Notes: generated by a model from the letters alone, not told the origin. A stretch of 64,000 nucleotides of DNA from Loripinus fragilis (GCA_964019695.1 OZ026524.1:24201656-24265655), one strand, 5' to 3'. Numbered from the stretch's first letter, positions 23,416 to 34,190 are shown. Translations and numbers: made by a program.

Positions 23416-24265
23416 TAATTGAGCCGCGCCATGGGAAAATGTGTCTTCGGGGTAAATTTGGCCATTTTGAGATTCTGTGATTTTTAGACAGGTCATCATA
23501 TGACGAGTACACTCGTTTTTGTTTGATCAAAATATTCAAATTATTAGAAAAGATATTGGAATTTGAACTTTGGACGGCTTGACGTTGATTTTAGAACTAA
23601 CGTTGCGTGACGTCACGATGAGTCATTCACAACGTTGCGAAGTTTTTACGCCTTTAGACATCCGACCATCGCTGTTACTTACATGAAACTGGATAGCGAC
23701 GAAGCTTACCCCTACTGATGCTGGTAAAACAAAATAATTGAATTTAATCGAAAGTCAAACGTTCTTCATTTCATGCGTATTCTTCAATTTTGACATATAA
23801 ATGATTCCTTGAGATGCCATGCAAATGTCATCCTTCGTTTGAAATTGTGCACTTAATGGACGTAGTCTTCGACTGGTGCGATATTTTCCTGCACCAATAT
23901 TTTGCCAGCACAAAAATGGATCACCACGGACACTTCTCCGTTGAAAATCAGGCACAAATTTGCACATTGACTTTTGAAATTCGGAAAAACCTGGCCACGA
24001 TATTATACGTTCAACTGCCCATGAAAACTAAAATGTTAACTCGAGTGTAAATGTTTTCTTGTTTACACGGAGAAACTCTCCGATTTTAAATATACTGTTT
24101 AGATGCCCATTTCTTTACATTTATGAACAGCATAAATTCCATGCTCAGTTGAGTTGAGCACTAAAATATGTTATAACTTCGGGACCTGGAGCAGGTTTTG
24201 ACAGTTTGTACGCCCCCTCGGGCATTTGGCAGGGCCTGCCCTTCGTGTTGTAACAGCAGAATCGG

Positions 24266-24458
24266 GGGAGCGCAGTGGCTCAGTGGTAGAGAGCTTGACT
24301 CGAGACGGAGGGGCCACGGGTTCGAGCTCCACCAGCGTCACTGCGTTGTGTCCTTGAGCAAAACACATTAATCCTAGTTTAGTACTGGTTTAACCCAGGA
24401 TGACCCGTCCTCACATAACTGACAGATTGTAGATGGGCCGTAAAGGATCAAGCAAACA
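24266..24458 (+). mobile_element. tRNA-derived SINE with 14 bp target duplication
   Basis: The tRNA-like head GGGAGCGCAGTGGCTCAGTG (A box) and GGGTTCGAGCTCC (B box) is followed by a body with TCCTTGAGCAAAACACATTA and a CAAACAAA tail. The perfect 14 bp duplication AACAGCAGAATCGG flanks it (24252-24265 and 24459-24472). The body is shared with 52225-52432 and 52756-52864. It looks recent. Confidence 0.9.
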
Positions 24459-25224
24459 AACAGCAGAATCGGCATGGTAATCGCTCTGTGGAAAAGGTAG
24501 ATCAAAATTAAATTAAATAGGCTGCGACTTAAAACAGATGACATTTTCTTCTCAAAGAAGTAGTAGCCTTTCAGCTCACTGGAAATGCCGCGAATGACGA
24601 TTTAGATGAGTACATAAACATGAAGTAATAAAGAAAAAAAAATAAAAGTATTAGCCAACGAAGTGTGACACTACATATAGAGGATTTTCGCAATGATTTC
24701 TCATTTGTTCAACCGATGCTCAAAATGTTGCACTTAGTAGAAAATCAGTTCCTAAACCCCTGGTACGTTGTTATTTGATGACCTGTATGATGTAGGCAAA
24801 ACCGTTTAACTGTTTCTACAAAATGATATGTTCTGCAGTTACACATGCCCTATAGGGTCAGTTAGCCACATCTGTTAATATATACTGAGACAGAGACTGA
24901 CGTTTTCAAAATAAGAAAGAGAGCACAGATCAGGAATCGATACAATCAAGTACCACACCTAAAATTTTACAAGCGTTCGCGAGCGTATTTCCTTAGTTTT
25001 AGGGTACTCTTTTTTCTACCATCGCGTTTAAGTTCGACCACACTGCAGCAGCGAATATTCTAGTCCAACATGATGCAAAAATGTTGACTTGGTAATTAAA
25101 AAATCAACACAAAACTGGATCTGAAAAATAAAATCACAAAAATGCATTCTTGCAAAAGTTTTATTGCAACCTTGATAAAAAGTTTAAATAAAGATTCGGC
25201 GATTGGTATATTCTTTTATTCACT

Positions 25225-25252
25225 GTTGTTGTTGTTGTTGTTGTTGTTGTTG
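25225..25252 (+). repeat. TTG trinucleotide microsatellite
   Basis: Nine or so TTG units. The Leu- or Asn-repeat ORFs across it are artefacts. Confidence 0.95.
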
Positions 25253-25253
25253 C

Positions 25254-27087
25254 TAGACTCATATATGCCCAATGGAATTTCACAATACTGCCAAAAGGAC
25301 GGATCCATTTCTGATGCAAGGGTTATTGGGTAGTAATTTACAATTTTGCTCAATGCGCTAAGCAAACAGTGCAGCGTCTGATCTGGTTCTACACTGTTTG
25401 CCCATGTCACACAAAAATGACGCTAGGCTAATATAAATTGGTTAACATAATTTCAAAACATTATCAGTCGGCATATCACGGCGACCAGTTCATAGTGTAT
25501 GCATATTTCGCCAGTAACTGAAAACTACCTTACTTGAACCGGGGCAATGATTTAGGATAATAATCTTGATGAAATGTTTGACCAGACAGTGGCTCGAGCT
25601 CACAATCTCAGCCTACAGAAGCAGGATTGCTTACCCGACTTTGCTATCCGGAGCGAAATGCCTCATCATTCCTTAATCGTATGTGCAGAATATACTTCTC
25701 ACTGAAAAAAAGGATTTCAGACTACCGACCAATTAAATATTCAACTTTCTCACCAAAAAAATCAAGACATAAAGAAATCTGATTGCTTTGGCAGTGCAGG
25801 TACTCATTCCTATTTCTTTCGATTTTGTAGTTTTATGTCGGCGTAGTGCGCCCTTGCCTCTTGCATACATGTATATAGAGTGTGCACATTACCCCCAGCT
25901 TTATGCAACCACGTAGGATTCTGACTGTGGGGCATTTGAATACATGTATTTTGAATTGTGTAATTCTAAACCAGGCCCAATCGCGCAGGTCTTGACTTGA
26001 CAATTCCGTATGTACACTGCCATCTCCAGATACTAAGGTGTGTGCCTAGAAGAGAATGGAGGGTAGGTTAAGATTGTTAAAGTTTGCCGCTCTTAAATTG
26101 TTGAACTGTACGCTGATTTTGAAAACAGAGTAACATTACCCTGCGTTTCATTCCGCATCTCCGTCTTTGTTGACATTATACATGCGCGTGGGTTATAGGT
26201 GTTACTGGGAACGAGGACTTCAACTTCTAGTGGGAGGAACCTTTGGGGAAAATGTTACTGCCTCTCCAATTATTTAGTTCCATTAAGCTGAAATTTCTTG
26301 TAGTGGGGGACTACGACTCTACTCTCCCCCACTTAAAGAAATTACAACTAATTTTTATCAGTGATGTCGCCGTTTCACACAGTGCTCTTTAAGATTTTTT
26401 TTTTGTTTAAACTAACATGACAAAATTAATGGATGCAATTTTACAAAACTAACAGGTATAAAGAGCAAATAGAAAAAACAATATTCAATAAACACGAAAA
26501 TAATAGGCTTTCACTTCAAAAGTAGAAAAAAAGTTTTATAGTAAATGATTTTTTTTTATCACGATTCTCATTGACGCAACGTTAACGTCACCGAAAAATG
26601 GCATTTTTTAATTTGGCTGTGTGTTTAAATGACTGCCATAAACAATCAACAGACACAAGGAAACTACAATAAAAATGTCTATTGCGTATATCAATTTGCT
26701 TTCATTTGGTGCTTTTTTCATCATTGTAGCTTCAATAGTTGTGCGACAACTATTTTTGCAAGAAATCTGGAAATACATTGATTTAAACGGCGGCGTAACA
26801 AGGTGGCAAATATTAACTATTGTTTCTCGTGTGAAACTGAATCGTGTATTATACATGAGAGCTACCTCGTGAGATTTTAGTTTATTTCACGCACGGTCAC
26901 TCAGCGAAGGCTCAAACAAGTCTGCGCATCTAGCAGTCTCGTTGGAGCCTTTGCCCACCGGTAAATGCGGCTTTGTGTACCGGTTACTGCTTTCGTTCAG
27001 AATTGCCGTCCACGCAGCTCGGATGTGAATACGAAAGGTTCAGACACACTGGTTGGTCGACTAAGGAAAGCTGGGATGTATCCGGCG
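25254..27087. other. Interior of the 4.06 kb element, no gene recognised
   Basis: The ORF at 26675-26872 encodes a hydrophobic start (MSIAYINLLSFGAFFI...) but has no supporting signals. A fragment like GTCTGATCTGGTTCTACAC at 25378 belongs to a widely dispersed MITE of this window. A short inverse of the retroelement end block lies at 24928-24960. Confidence 0.45.
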
Positions 27088-27150
27088 TTTATTTATTTAT
27101 TTATCTATTTATTTTTTTATTTTATTTTATTTTTTTATTTTTTTTGTTAG
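27088..27150 (+). repeat. ATTT/T-rich tract
   Basis: (ATTT)n grading into T runs. Phe-rich ORFs here are artefacts. Confidence 0.9.
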
Positions 27151-27477
27151 CGTGTCTTTGGAGTGCAAAGATGTTGAGGATTGAGGGTTAATTAGCGTTT
27201 ACCAAGCCGCATCTTTTTGGACAGTTTATTTTTCACCAGGAACCGTGCTGGATCAGACCATGACTTATTTATGCACAACAGAATACAATCGGCTTAAAAT
27301 TCCTTGATTTTAATCGCATTTTATTCTAAACATGACTTGTCTAAATTGTCGTAATATTTGATGACGCTCTCTTTAATTACGCGCGGCGCGAAATAATTAC
27401 GTCTGACTTTACGACGTCATATCTCATGACGTAATTAATCTCCCGAAGACACATTATCGCATGGCGCGGCTCAATTG

Positions 27478-29481
27478 TATTTATTAGCAAACTCAAAAAC
27501 TTGCTAGTCATTTAGTATGAGTGCTTGAATGGAAAAATTGGGATTTTTCTGTCTTGACTGGGGCCAGTCTAATACCTCTGACTGAAAATAAAAGATACTC
27601 TTATTTTTTATGGTGCATCAATTTTGTTCAGGACTGAGGCCAGTCTATAGACTTTAAGTACCATCCAATACTATAAGTATATCGAACAGTTTGGATTTGG
27701 ATGACAATCAACTTTTTGCTAGTCTGATTAGGGTCTGAAAGGTTATCAGTAAGACTAGCATGCAAAGAGTCCATATATTTCATCTGGTACATGAACTTAG
27801 TAAATGGACCTAAGGAGATGTCAGACTTTTGCATTAATGCATTCGCAAATCATCTCTGGGTAAGGTACCACATAAAGAATTTACTTGAGTATTTGCCTCT
27901 TCAAAATCCATGCATTTTGTAACTTGTATAATTTCATGTTTTCTGTGCTTTAATAAGCTCCCTTTTTACTTTGGATTTCTGACTGACCAACTGAGAGACT
28001 AAATCTGTTTATTTCATATTTGTCTAAGGATATAGGCAAACAGCATAGACCCAGATGAGATGCCGCACAATGCTGCATCTGATCAGGGTCTCCACTGTTT
28101 GCTGAACAGAATGGTCTATGAACAAAATATACCACCACCCCTAAAATTGGAAATGTATTAATCCTTCTGATAGGTCTGCTTAAATGGATTTATATAATAT
28201 TGAGCCACAATCTGTGAAAACCAGCCTTAATGACGAAGTCGTCAAATTTGAGTTAATTGTACACACTTAATCTTTGAAGTGTTAAGAAGTTATCCTGCAA
28301 ATTTTATGAAGTTATCTCCATTATTCATGGAAATATGGTCTTTTGAAACTATACACTGTCTTAACTTTAACACACAACGTCAGAAACGTCTTGACGTTAC
28401 TAATGACGTCAAAGTTAAATTCCTGATTTGTGGGTTCGTCGGGTGCATGACAAACATGCTATTGCTTGCTAACCTACTTTTTTATTATCCTTAGCATGTG
28501 TGCATTAGAACTGGCAGATAATTTGACACTGATTCATTTTTGCCTTTAGTTTGCATGATCTGAAAACGACTGACCATACTTTAAAAATTCTGACAGTTGC
28601 TAAGGTAAAGTTGTTGCCATGGAAACATATGGCATGAAAACAAAGAAATTTAATCAGAAATAATTGCCAATTTTATTCTACTATCCATCTGATTAGGTTT
28701 TAAGACAATATTGAAACATGTCAAATTTCTTAATTTTTGGTGTTTTTCAAATGATTTTTACATAAAAAGTCCTAATTGTCATTAAGGCAGGTTTTCACAG
28801 ATCGTGGCTCATTATGTATATCAGGTCCGTTTAAACCTTGTAGTATTGACAATAACTAAGTATTAAAATTATGTTAATTGGTGATAAAAAGGGAGGTATC
28901 ACTTTACAATCAATAGCATTCCACTGAAAAAAAGTCACTGTTTTAGGGGTGGTGGCCGTTGCAAAGTCATCATTATTGCTAATGTGCTCTGAGTATTATA
29001 TCTCTTCAGCAGAATAGTGGCTAAATGTCATACCGGGTCAGCCTAGGTCAATCTTTGAAGAACATGATGCAATCAGAACTTCAAGATAGACTGGGAAACC
29101 AGAACTCTATATTTACAAATGACAAATCTATATTTACAAATGACATCAGTTTAATTTTAGACAGAGGTCCCATGATTGGTTACATTTGGTCACATGCTCC
29201 TCCATGTACCAGCTCCAATTCTCACCTTATATATTGTGGTTCAATTGTCCATTCTCGCGAGACCCTAGATCTCTCGCATTTCGCCCTTTGCATCATGGGT
29301 AACTAGCGATATTTGGCTAGTCCCGTTCAATTCTCGCACTCCTGTAGGGACATAATTTATTGTTAAAAATAGCAAAAAGTTAATTTTTTGACAGTTTATC
29401 ATTTCTCTTTTAGTCAATATTTTCTGAATGTAAAGCCCTGAGTCATGCAAGCAGTAATCGCATAATATATTTTTAATAAAA
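27478..29481. other. AT-rich interior of the 8.26 kb element
   Basis: A small hairpin MITE fragment at 28033-28108 has CAAACAGCATAGACCCAGAT mirrored by ATCTGATCAGGGTCTCCACT. A 20 bp duplication, ATATTTACAAATGACAAATC-like, is at 29108-29145. TAACGTTGACGTC-type sequence is near 28385. No gene identified. Confidence 0.5.
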
Positions 29482-29523
29482 ATGGCGGTTCAATCCCAGT
29501 GTGCACCGAGCGAAAGGCGACAG
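29482..29523 (+). other. Possible first coding exon
   Basis: An ATG in a good context (AAAATGG) opens a 14-codon frame (MAVQSQCAPSERRQ) that ends exactly at a strong donor, CAG/GTGAGTACG. No downstream exon could be identified; a MITE lies 144 bases further on. It could be the start of a transposase or captured gene in the 8.26 kb element, or chance. Confidence 0.25.
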
Positions 29524-29667
29524 GTGAGTACGTGCTAGCGTGCTTCATGTTTGCGACAATGGCAATTGTCGTTATTTGGCAGGAGTTACACATTCAGGTA
29601 CCGGGTTTTATACTTGCGTAATGCCATCGCTGTACCCTGCAACAAGAGAACAGACGTTATATGGTCC

Positions 29668-30024
29668 CCAGGGGGATACTCTAATTTTTTCTGCATACGT
29701 AGGCTCGGACCCAGCATCTACCGTTCACCCCAAAAAATATCAGGAAATTCAAGCACCCCCAAAAAATATTTGAAATTTTAGCAACCCAAAAAGATATCCC
29801 AATTCTGTACCTTGCCCTTAAAAAAACCCTAAATTGCATAGAAATGACCCTCAAACTAGCCCAATTTTGTGATGACCCCAAAAAAATATCCATAAAATCT
29901 TCATACCCCCCAAAAATATTCATTTTTCTGAAAACCCAAAAAAATATTGAAATTCAGAATTTTGAACCCAAAAAAATGGGCCGAGCCTACGCATATGTGA
30001 AAAGATCAGAGTACCCCCCGTGGG
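29668..30024. mobile_element. 357 bp MITE with 10 bp target duplication
   Basis: The inverted ends carry GGGGGATACTCTAATTTTTT and (minus) GGGGGGTACTCTGATCTTTT, then GCATACGTAGGCTCGG / CATATGCGTAGGCTCGG. TATATGGTCC flanks both sides (29658-29667 and 30025-30034). The interior is a run of degenerate CCCCAAAAAATAT units. The duplication length suggests mobilisation by a MULE-type enzyme. Confidence 0.85.
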
Positions 30025-30049
30025 TATATGGTCCGAAAACCAGGCAATT

Positions 30050-30967
30050 AAGCAAAAATGCAGGGGACCCAAATTCGGGTAAATACGGACGAGGTAGGGA
30101 AACTACGGACATAGGCAGGGAAAATACGGACATATAAATTTCCATTAGGGTAAATACGGACAATGTATAGACTTATTGCATAGGTAATTTTGAAAGACTG
30201 TTGAAGCGTTCTTTTTTATGCTGGCGCCTTGTAGTTTGATGCATCGGGGAACATGGTTTGATCCTCAGCAAATATTTTGGTGTCCAGGCATGCTATCTTT
30301 CAGATATTCTGTACAAATAGCACAGTTTTGTTGACCTGAGGCACCACGTCAATAATGGCTATGAAGATTTGGAACCGTGCTTTTTGTTATCTTAATATAT
30401 CATAATTGGTCTTCAACCTGCATTCCCATAGCCTTGTTTGATCTAACATATACGTTTTGCTAAAACAATCGAGAAAATTATCATCAGCGCGAAGAGAAAA
30501 GCAAAGTTAAAACACGGCGTCCGTATTTTCCCGACATACAAAAATCGACTGGTAAAATACGGACACTTTATATTTCAAGTAACTGGATTGAAATGATTTT
30601 CATTATTGAAGAAAAATATGAAGCATACGAAACTTGAATAGTCCAATCTTTGGTTAAAGTCAATTTAATGCAATGAAATACACGTTTTATGACTGAATTC
30701 ATGCACTGAAAATGTTTCTTCCGACATATGAAACTTTGTGATATTCTCAAAGAATCTGGATTATACAGGGGTATTTCCACTAATGGAAGAAAAATCCTCA
30801 TTGCAAAGGGTCATAATTAAGTTGTATACGGGTGTAGAAGAGCCGAATGGACACGATTGAAAGCTGAAATAAAACATTTCTTTGTCACAGACCTGTGTTC
30901 CTGGACATGTGAATTGTAAGCCATCTGTCCGTATTTACCCCCTGTCCGTATTTACTCGGATTGACCC
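30050..30967. repeat. Subterminal repeat field of the 8.26 kb element
   Basis: AAATACGGAC-type motifs appear in plus orientation at 30077, 30100, 30120 and 30157 (each with small variants). They appear inverted (GTCCGTATTTxCCC) at ~30521, 30550, 30927 and 30944. Such arrays are usually transposase-binding sites. The rest is AT-rich without genes. Confidence 0.65.
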
Positions 30968-31485
30968 TACTATGCAAGGATTAATGTGATAATGCAGTGG
31001 CGCCGTTGAGGCTCAAGTCCGCAACACTCAAGCATTTTACCACTGAGCCACTGCGCTCTCTACGCTGTATGAGATGCGGATTTGTTTGCAAAACAGAAAA
31101 GTTCGCCTAATCTGTTCAATTTTGGTTTCAACTAAGAAAACGAGTGTCCACACTTTATGCTTCTGACCACAAACAACGAAGGTATTGGGAATTTAAACAG
31201 CCACGCCCGCCATGGTCTTCCGTCGTAAACGAACCGTACACGTATCAGCATCGCTCTTATTATTTACCTTTATGAGTTCTGAGTTGGGTAATAAAACAAT
31301 TTTTCATACCTTTCTGTGCAACAGTCAAAACTATCACACCCTCTGTGCTGTGGATGACCCGATGCACTGTTGCTCTCGGCCTTCGGCCCCGTGCAATTGC
31401 CATCGGGTCATCCATATCATCTCGACTGTTACACAGAAAAGTACGAAATAGTTGTATATTATTACACAATCGGTACTATATGCAG
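30968..31485 (+). repeat. Duplicated unit 1, right part
   Basis: Resumes at TACTATGCAAGGATTAATGT and matches 33200-33625 (CCACAAACAACxAAG, GCCATGG..TTCCGTCGTAAACG, GGATGACCCxATGCACTGTT). It includes a minus-strand tRNA-SINE-like head at ~31000-31065 (CCACTGAGCCACTGCGCTC) and a GATGACCCGATG hairpin at 31362-31415. Confidence 0.8.
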
Positions 31486-31653
31486 AGTTATTAAGCATGT
31501 TTGACTGTTTGGCAACCTTTCCGTCTCTGTCGGTTCGATCCGGTTCTAGGAACTGTTTCCCATGAGAACATTTAAACTGTTTCCCAGTCACGTGATACTG
31601 TTGCACAGTCAGGTGACGCGTTGAACAATGATGACGTCAAACGTATTACTTTA
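31486..31653 (+). repeat. Duplicated unit 2, left part
   Basis: Tandem copy of 22485-22705, interrupted at 31654 by the 1.45 kb element. Confidence 0.8.
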
Positions 31654-33104
31654 TGCCCCAGTCACACACACACTTACGGACTCTGCGGATGGTACGTAAA
31701 GCCCGTCCGCAACTATCCGCTCATTCCGTAACGATACGTATCACATCCGCAGAGAACGTAACAGTTCGTATCTTATCCGCAACTGACCGCAAGACCCTTT
31801 CCATCCGCGCTCAAATTTTGAAAAATATCAAAAAAGTTCTGCGGATGAAAACAACGCAATGATACGTAAACCTAGGCAATAATACGTAATTATTCGTATC
31901 GCATCCGTATCTCATCCGCATCTAAGCGTATCAAAACCTATCATTCCGCAGTCGACCCAAAAGTTGCGGACTGTTACGGTTTCATTCGGGTCGTTACCTT
32001 TAGTAACTCTTTGTTACTTATCGCGTTTGGCGTATTTTACCTATACACGCAGATCGTTGCGGATAGTTGCGAATGACTGATTTCATATGCGGATAAATAC
32101 GTATTGTTACGACCCCTTACGTGTACGATGAAGCCCCTTGCTACAACGCCCCTGGAACAGGAGAGCGAGTCTTCAAATATCGTCTTTCTTGTGCCAGACG
32201 ATGTGTTGAGAATGCCTTGGCATACTGGCTATAGAGGGGGGGGGGAAGAGAAAGTGTATGCAGAAAAAACTGAATTTTCTAAGGTTTAAAGCATGGGGAT
32301 TTTTTACATGATTGTTCATGTGTTATTTGCATTTATTAAATGAGATGAGGAAAATTAATAATATGTGAGGCTCTGCCAAGGATGCTATTATTTAGTTAAA
32401 TAATTTTGGATCGCAAATGCAATATTCTATTTATCATGTAATATTTTGCATTTGCATGTATAGATAAAGGTCCTTACTGTCAAGAATCTTACCTAATATT
32501 GCTCATAAACCGCCGCCATGTAGCAACGTATGTGTAACTTATTTGTACATTGTATTTTATTTAATCTACAAATGGAGTTTCATATTATTTGCATAGCCTC
32601 TTCTTAGATTGTGTGACATCTGCGTCTTTATCCGCTGCCTCTTGCTGACTATGTCTGAGGCGTAAGAATAGTTGTCATCCTGTTGAGATGTTTGGCGTTG
32701 AGAGTGTGCCTTCTAGAGGCATGCTGCTTCTTCTTTCCAGGCATAATGTTAAAAAAACGAGGTGCAAAGTCAGCGGTTGCAAACAGATCCACTAAGTATA
32801 CGCAACAGTCCGCATCTAAAGGCATCTATTCGTATTTACTCGTATCTAAAGGTAAGGGAAGGTAATGAAAGGTATGTAGTCCGTATCTATTTGTATCTGT
32901 CCGCATTGTGTCGGTTCACTGGAACGCATCGATCCGCTGACATTCGCATTTATCCGCAATGATCCGTTACTACCCGCAATTGAAGGTATGTGCGTCTTCC
33001 AAACGCATCAAGATTTTAGGCCCCGCCCTCTTTTTTCTGCGGACGACTGCGGTTTGATCCGAAACTCTCCGTAAGAGTACGTATGTGTGTGTGTGACTGG
33101 GGCA
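31654..33104. mobile_element. 1.45 kb DNA element with TCCGCA/CGTAT arrays (PIF/Harbinger-like?)
   Basis: Inverted ends TGCCCCAGTCACACACACAC on both sides, continuing to CTTACGGA / CTTACGGAGAG. The flanks read TTA at left and TAA at right, so the target is TA or TWA. Short motifs TCCGCA, CGTATC and TACGTA recur dozens of times in the outer ~330 bases of each side. The middle is AT-rich with a Harbinger-like transposase relic at 32121-32234. Inserted in duplicated unit 2. Confidence 0.78.
32121..32234 (+). pseudogene. Harbinger-like transposase fragment
   Basis: The frame reads VYDEAPCYNAPGTGERVFKY then RLSCARRCVENALAYWL-stop. In PIF/Harbinger (DDE_Tnp_4) nucleases the matching C-terminal motif is F-N-Y-x-L-S-x-A-R-x-x-V-E-N-A-F-G, whose Glu is the last catalytic acid. 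Only ~38 codons remain. It lies in the centre of the 1.45 kb element and suggests its superfamily. Confidence 0.6.
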
Positions 33105-33627
33105 TAAGAGTGTCACGCTGTTAGATTGTAGAAAAGTTTTGTTTGATTTGATTCTTTACGTCCAAGTCAACAATTTTTTCAGTTATGTCGGGATTGAACC
33201 AGTAGTAAGCAATGATTAATGTGACAATGCAGTGATGCCGTTGAGACTCAAATCCGTAACACTCAAGCGCTCCCGACGCTTTTTGAGATGCGGATTTGCT
33301 GCCTTCTCAAAGTGTTCCGCTCATTCTAATAAGAAAACGAATACTCACACTTTATGTTTATGACCACAAACAACAAAGTTATTGGGAGTTTAAAAAAGTC
33401 CATCTGCCATGGCATTCCGTCGTAAACGCAGCATCGCACTCTTCATTACCCTTTTTTAGTTCTGAGTTGGATAATAAAACAACTATTTAATACCTGTCTG
33501 TGTAACAGTCAAAATTATCACACCTCGGTGCTTTGGATGACCCAATGCACTGTTGCCCTCGGCCTGAGGCCTCTGATAGTTTTGACTGTTGCACAGAAAG
33601 GTATGAAATAGTTGCATACTGTCCGTC
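33105..33627 (+). repeat. Duplicated unit 2, right part, leading into a microsatellite
   Basis: Continues unit 2 after the 1.45 kb insertion. Bases 33170-33225 keep the uninterrupted version of the site where unit 1 carries the 8.26 kb element. Confidence 0.8.
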
Positions 33628-33676
33628 CGTCCGTCCGTCCTTCCATCCATCCATCCATCCATCCATCCATCCATCC

Positions 33677-33749
<73 letters not shown>

Positions 33750-33750
33750 A
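33628..33750 (+). repeat. CCGT/CCAT/CTAT tetranucleotide microsatellite
   Basis: About 120 bases: CCGT units, then CCAT, then ~20 CTAT. It directly abuts the end of duplicated unit 2. Confidence 0.97.
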
Positions 33751-33837
33751 TACTCAGTCGATCACATATGATCATTATCTGAGTTGAGTGTCAAAAATGA
33801 ATTATAAAGAAAAAACTACTTCTGACTGAGTCATTTA

Positions 33838-34190
33838 AATGAGTGTCCTGAACTCCTTTGTGGTCGCAGCTGCCACCAATGATGGAGCCAGACTACTCCA
33901 ATGAGGGAATAGTCCTTGGGAAAAAGCATGCGTCATGGCATCACTATAAGTCTGGGGCCTGCAAAACTGTGAATTGTGTGATAACCTGGTAGATCTTGTA
34001 CTCTGAGACGGTGTCAAGTACTTGTCTTTATCAATAGACATAGTCGCACAATGGATCGTTTATGAGAAAAGCAGAGAGGATTGATCCCTCCAGATCTCCA
34101 GAGTTGGCCATTGCAGCTCATCGAAAATCTCACCAACACTACTAGTGTTGTGTCACCTCCTGCAGGTCCAGCGGGCTGCCGTCCTCTGTT
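33838..34190 (-). pseudogene. LINE reverse-transcriptase ORF, C-terminal fragment (minus)
   Basis: The minus-strand reading gives RTAARWTCRR, SSVGEMLDELQWPTLE, then VSIDKDKYLTPSQSTRSTRL-like sequence, ending SLVAAATTKEFRTLI-stop. This matches the post-RT region of jockey/CR1-group LINEs (compare SSVxxMxxxLGWExL on the plus-strand element). Several frame changes. It abuts a TA-rich break at ~34195 and faces away from the plus-strand LINE. Confidence 0.7.

Larger units (their letters stand above)
23416..27477. mobile_element. 4.06 kb TIR element nested in the 8.26 kb element
   Basis: Inverted ends of ~36 bp: TAATTGAGCCGCGCCATG on the left and CAATTGAGCCGCGCCATG on the minus-strand right. Both continue to AATGTGTCTTCGGG and are flanked by TA. 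TGACGTCA motifs occur near both ends (23606, 27408). The interior has no recognisable transposase; it contains a SINE, a TTG microsatellite and T-rich tracts. The end sequence resembles the small MITE at 2837-3078, which may be a deletion relative. Confidence 0.7.
22706..30967. mobile_element. 8.26 kb DNA element with GGGTAAATACGGAC subterminal repeats
   Basis: Terminal inverted repeats of 24 bp begin GGGTCAATCCGGGTAAATAC on the left and GGGTCAATCCGAGTAAATAC on the minus-strand right; they differ at one base. A TA dinucleotide flanks each side. The paralogous empty sites at 33185-33210 and 52308-52335 show the host sequence closed up, confirming both boundaries. Further TAAATACGGAC or inverted copies occur at 30070-30165, 30522-30558 and 30926-30958. 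No transposase ORF is recognisable. The interior contains a 4.06 kb TIR element, a SINE and MITEs. The TA target suggests a Tc1/mariner-type or similar enzyme; superfamily unassigned. Confidence 0.82.

Noticed and set aside
24266..24340. Possible functional tRNA gene
   Set aside because: A and B boxes are present, but the body, CAAA tail and 14 bp target duplication show a tRNA-derived SINE; the same holds at 6460-6530, 45160-45230 and 52370-52425.
26675..26872. 65-residue ORF with a hydrophobic N-terminus
   Set aside because: No splice or polyadenylation support and no recognisable motif; it sits inside a transposable element.
31212..31451. ORF starting MVFRRKRTVHVSAS
   Set aside because: The sister unit at 33410 has a related start but stops after a few codons, so the frame is not conserved.
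33483..33787. Met-Asp-Gly-Trp and Ser-Ile-Tyr-Leu repeat ORFs
   Set aside because: Translations of the CCAT/CTAT microsatellite on both strands.
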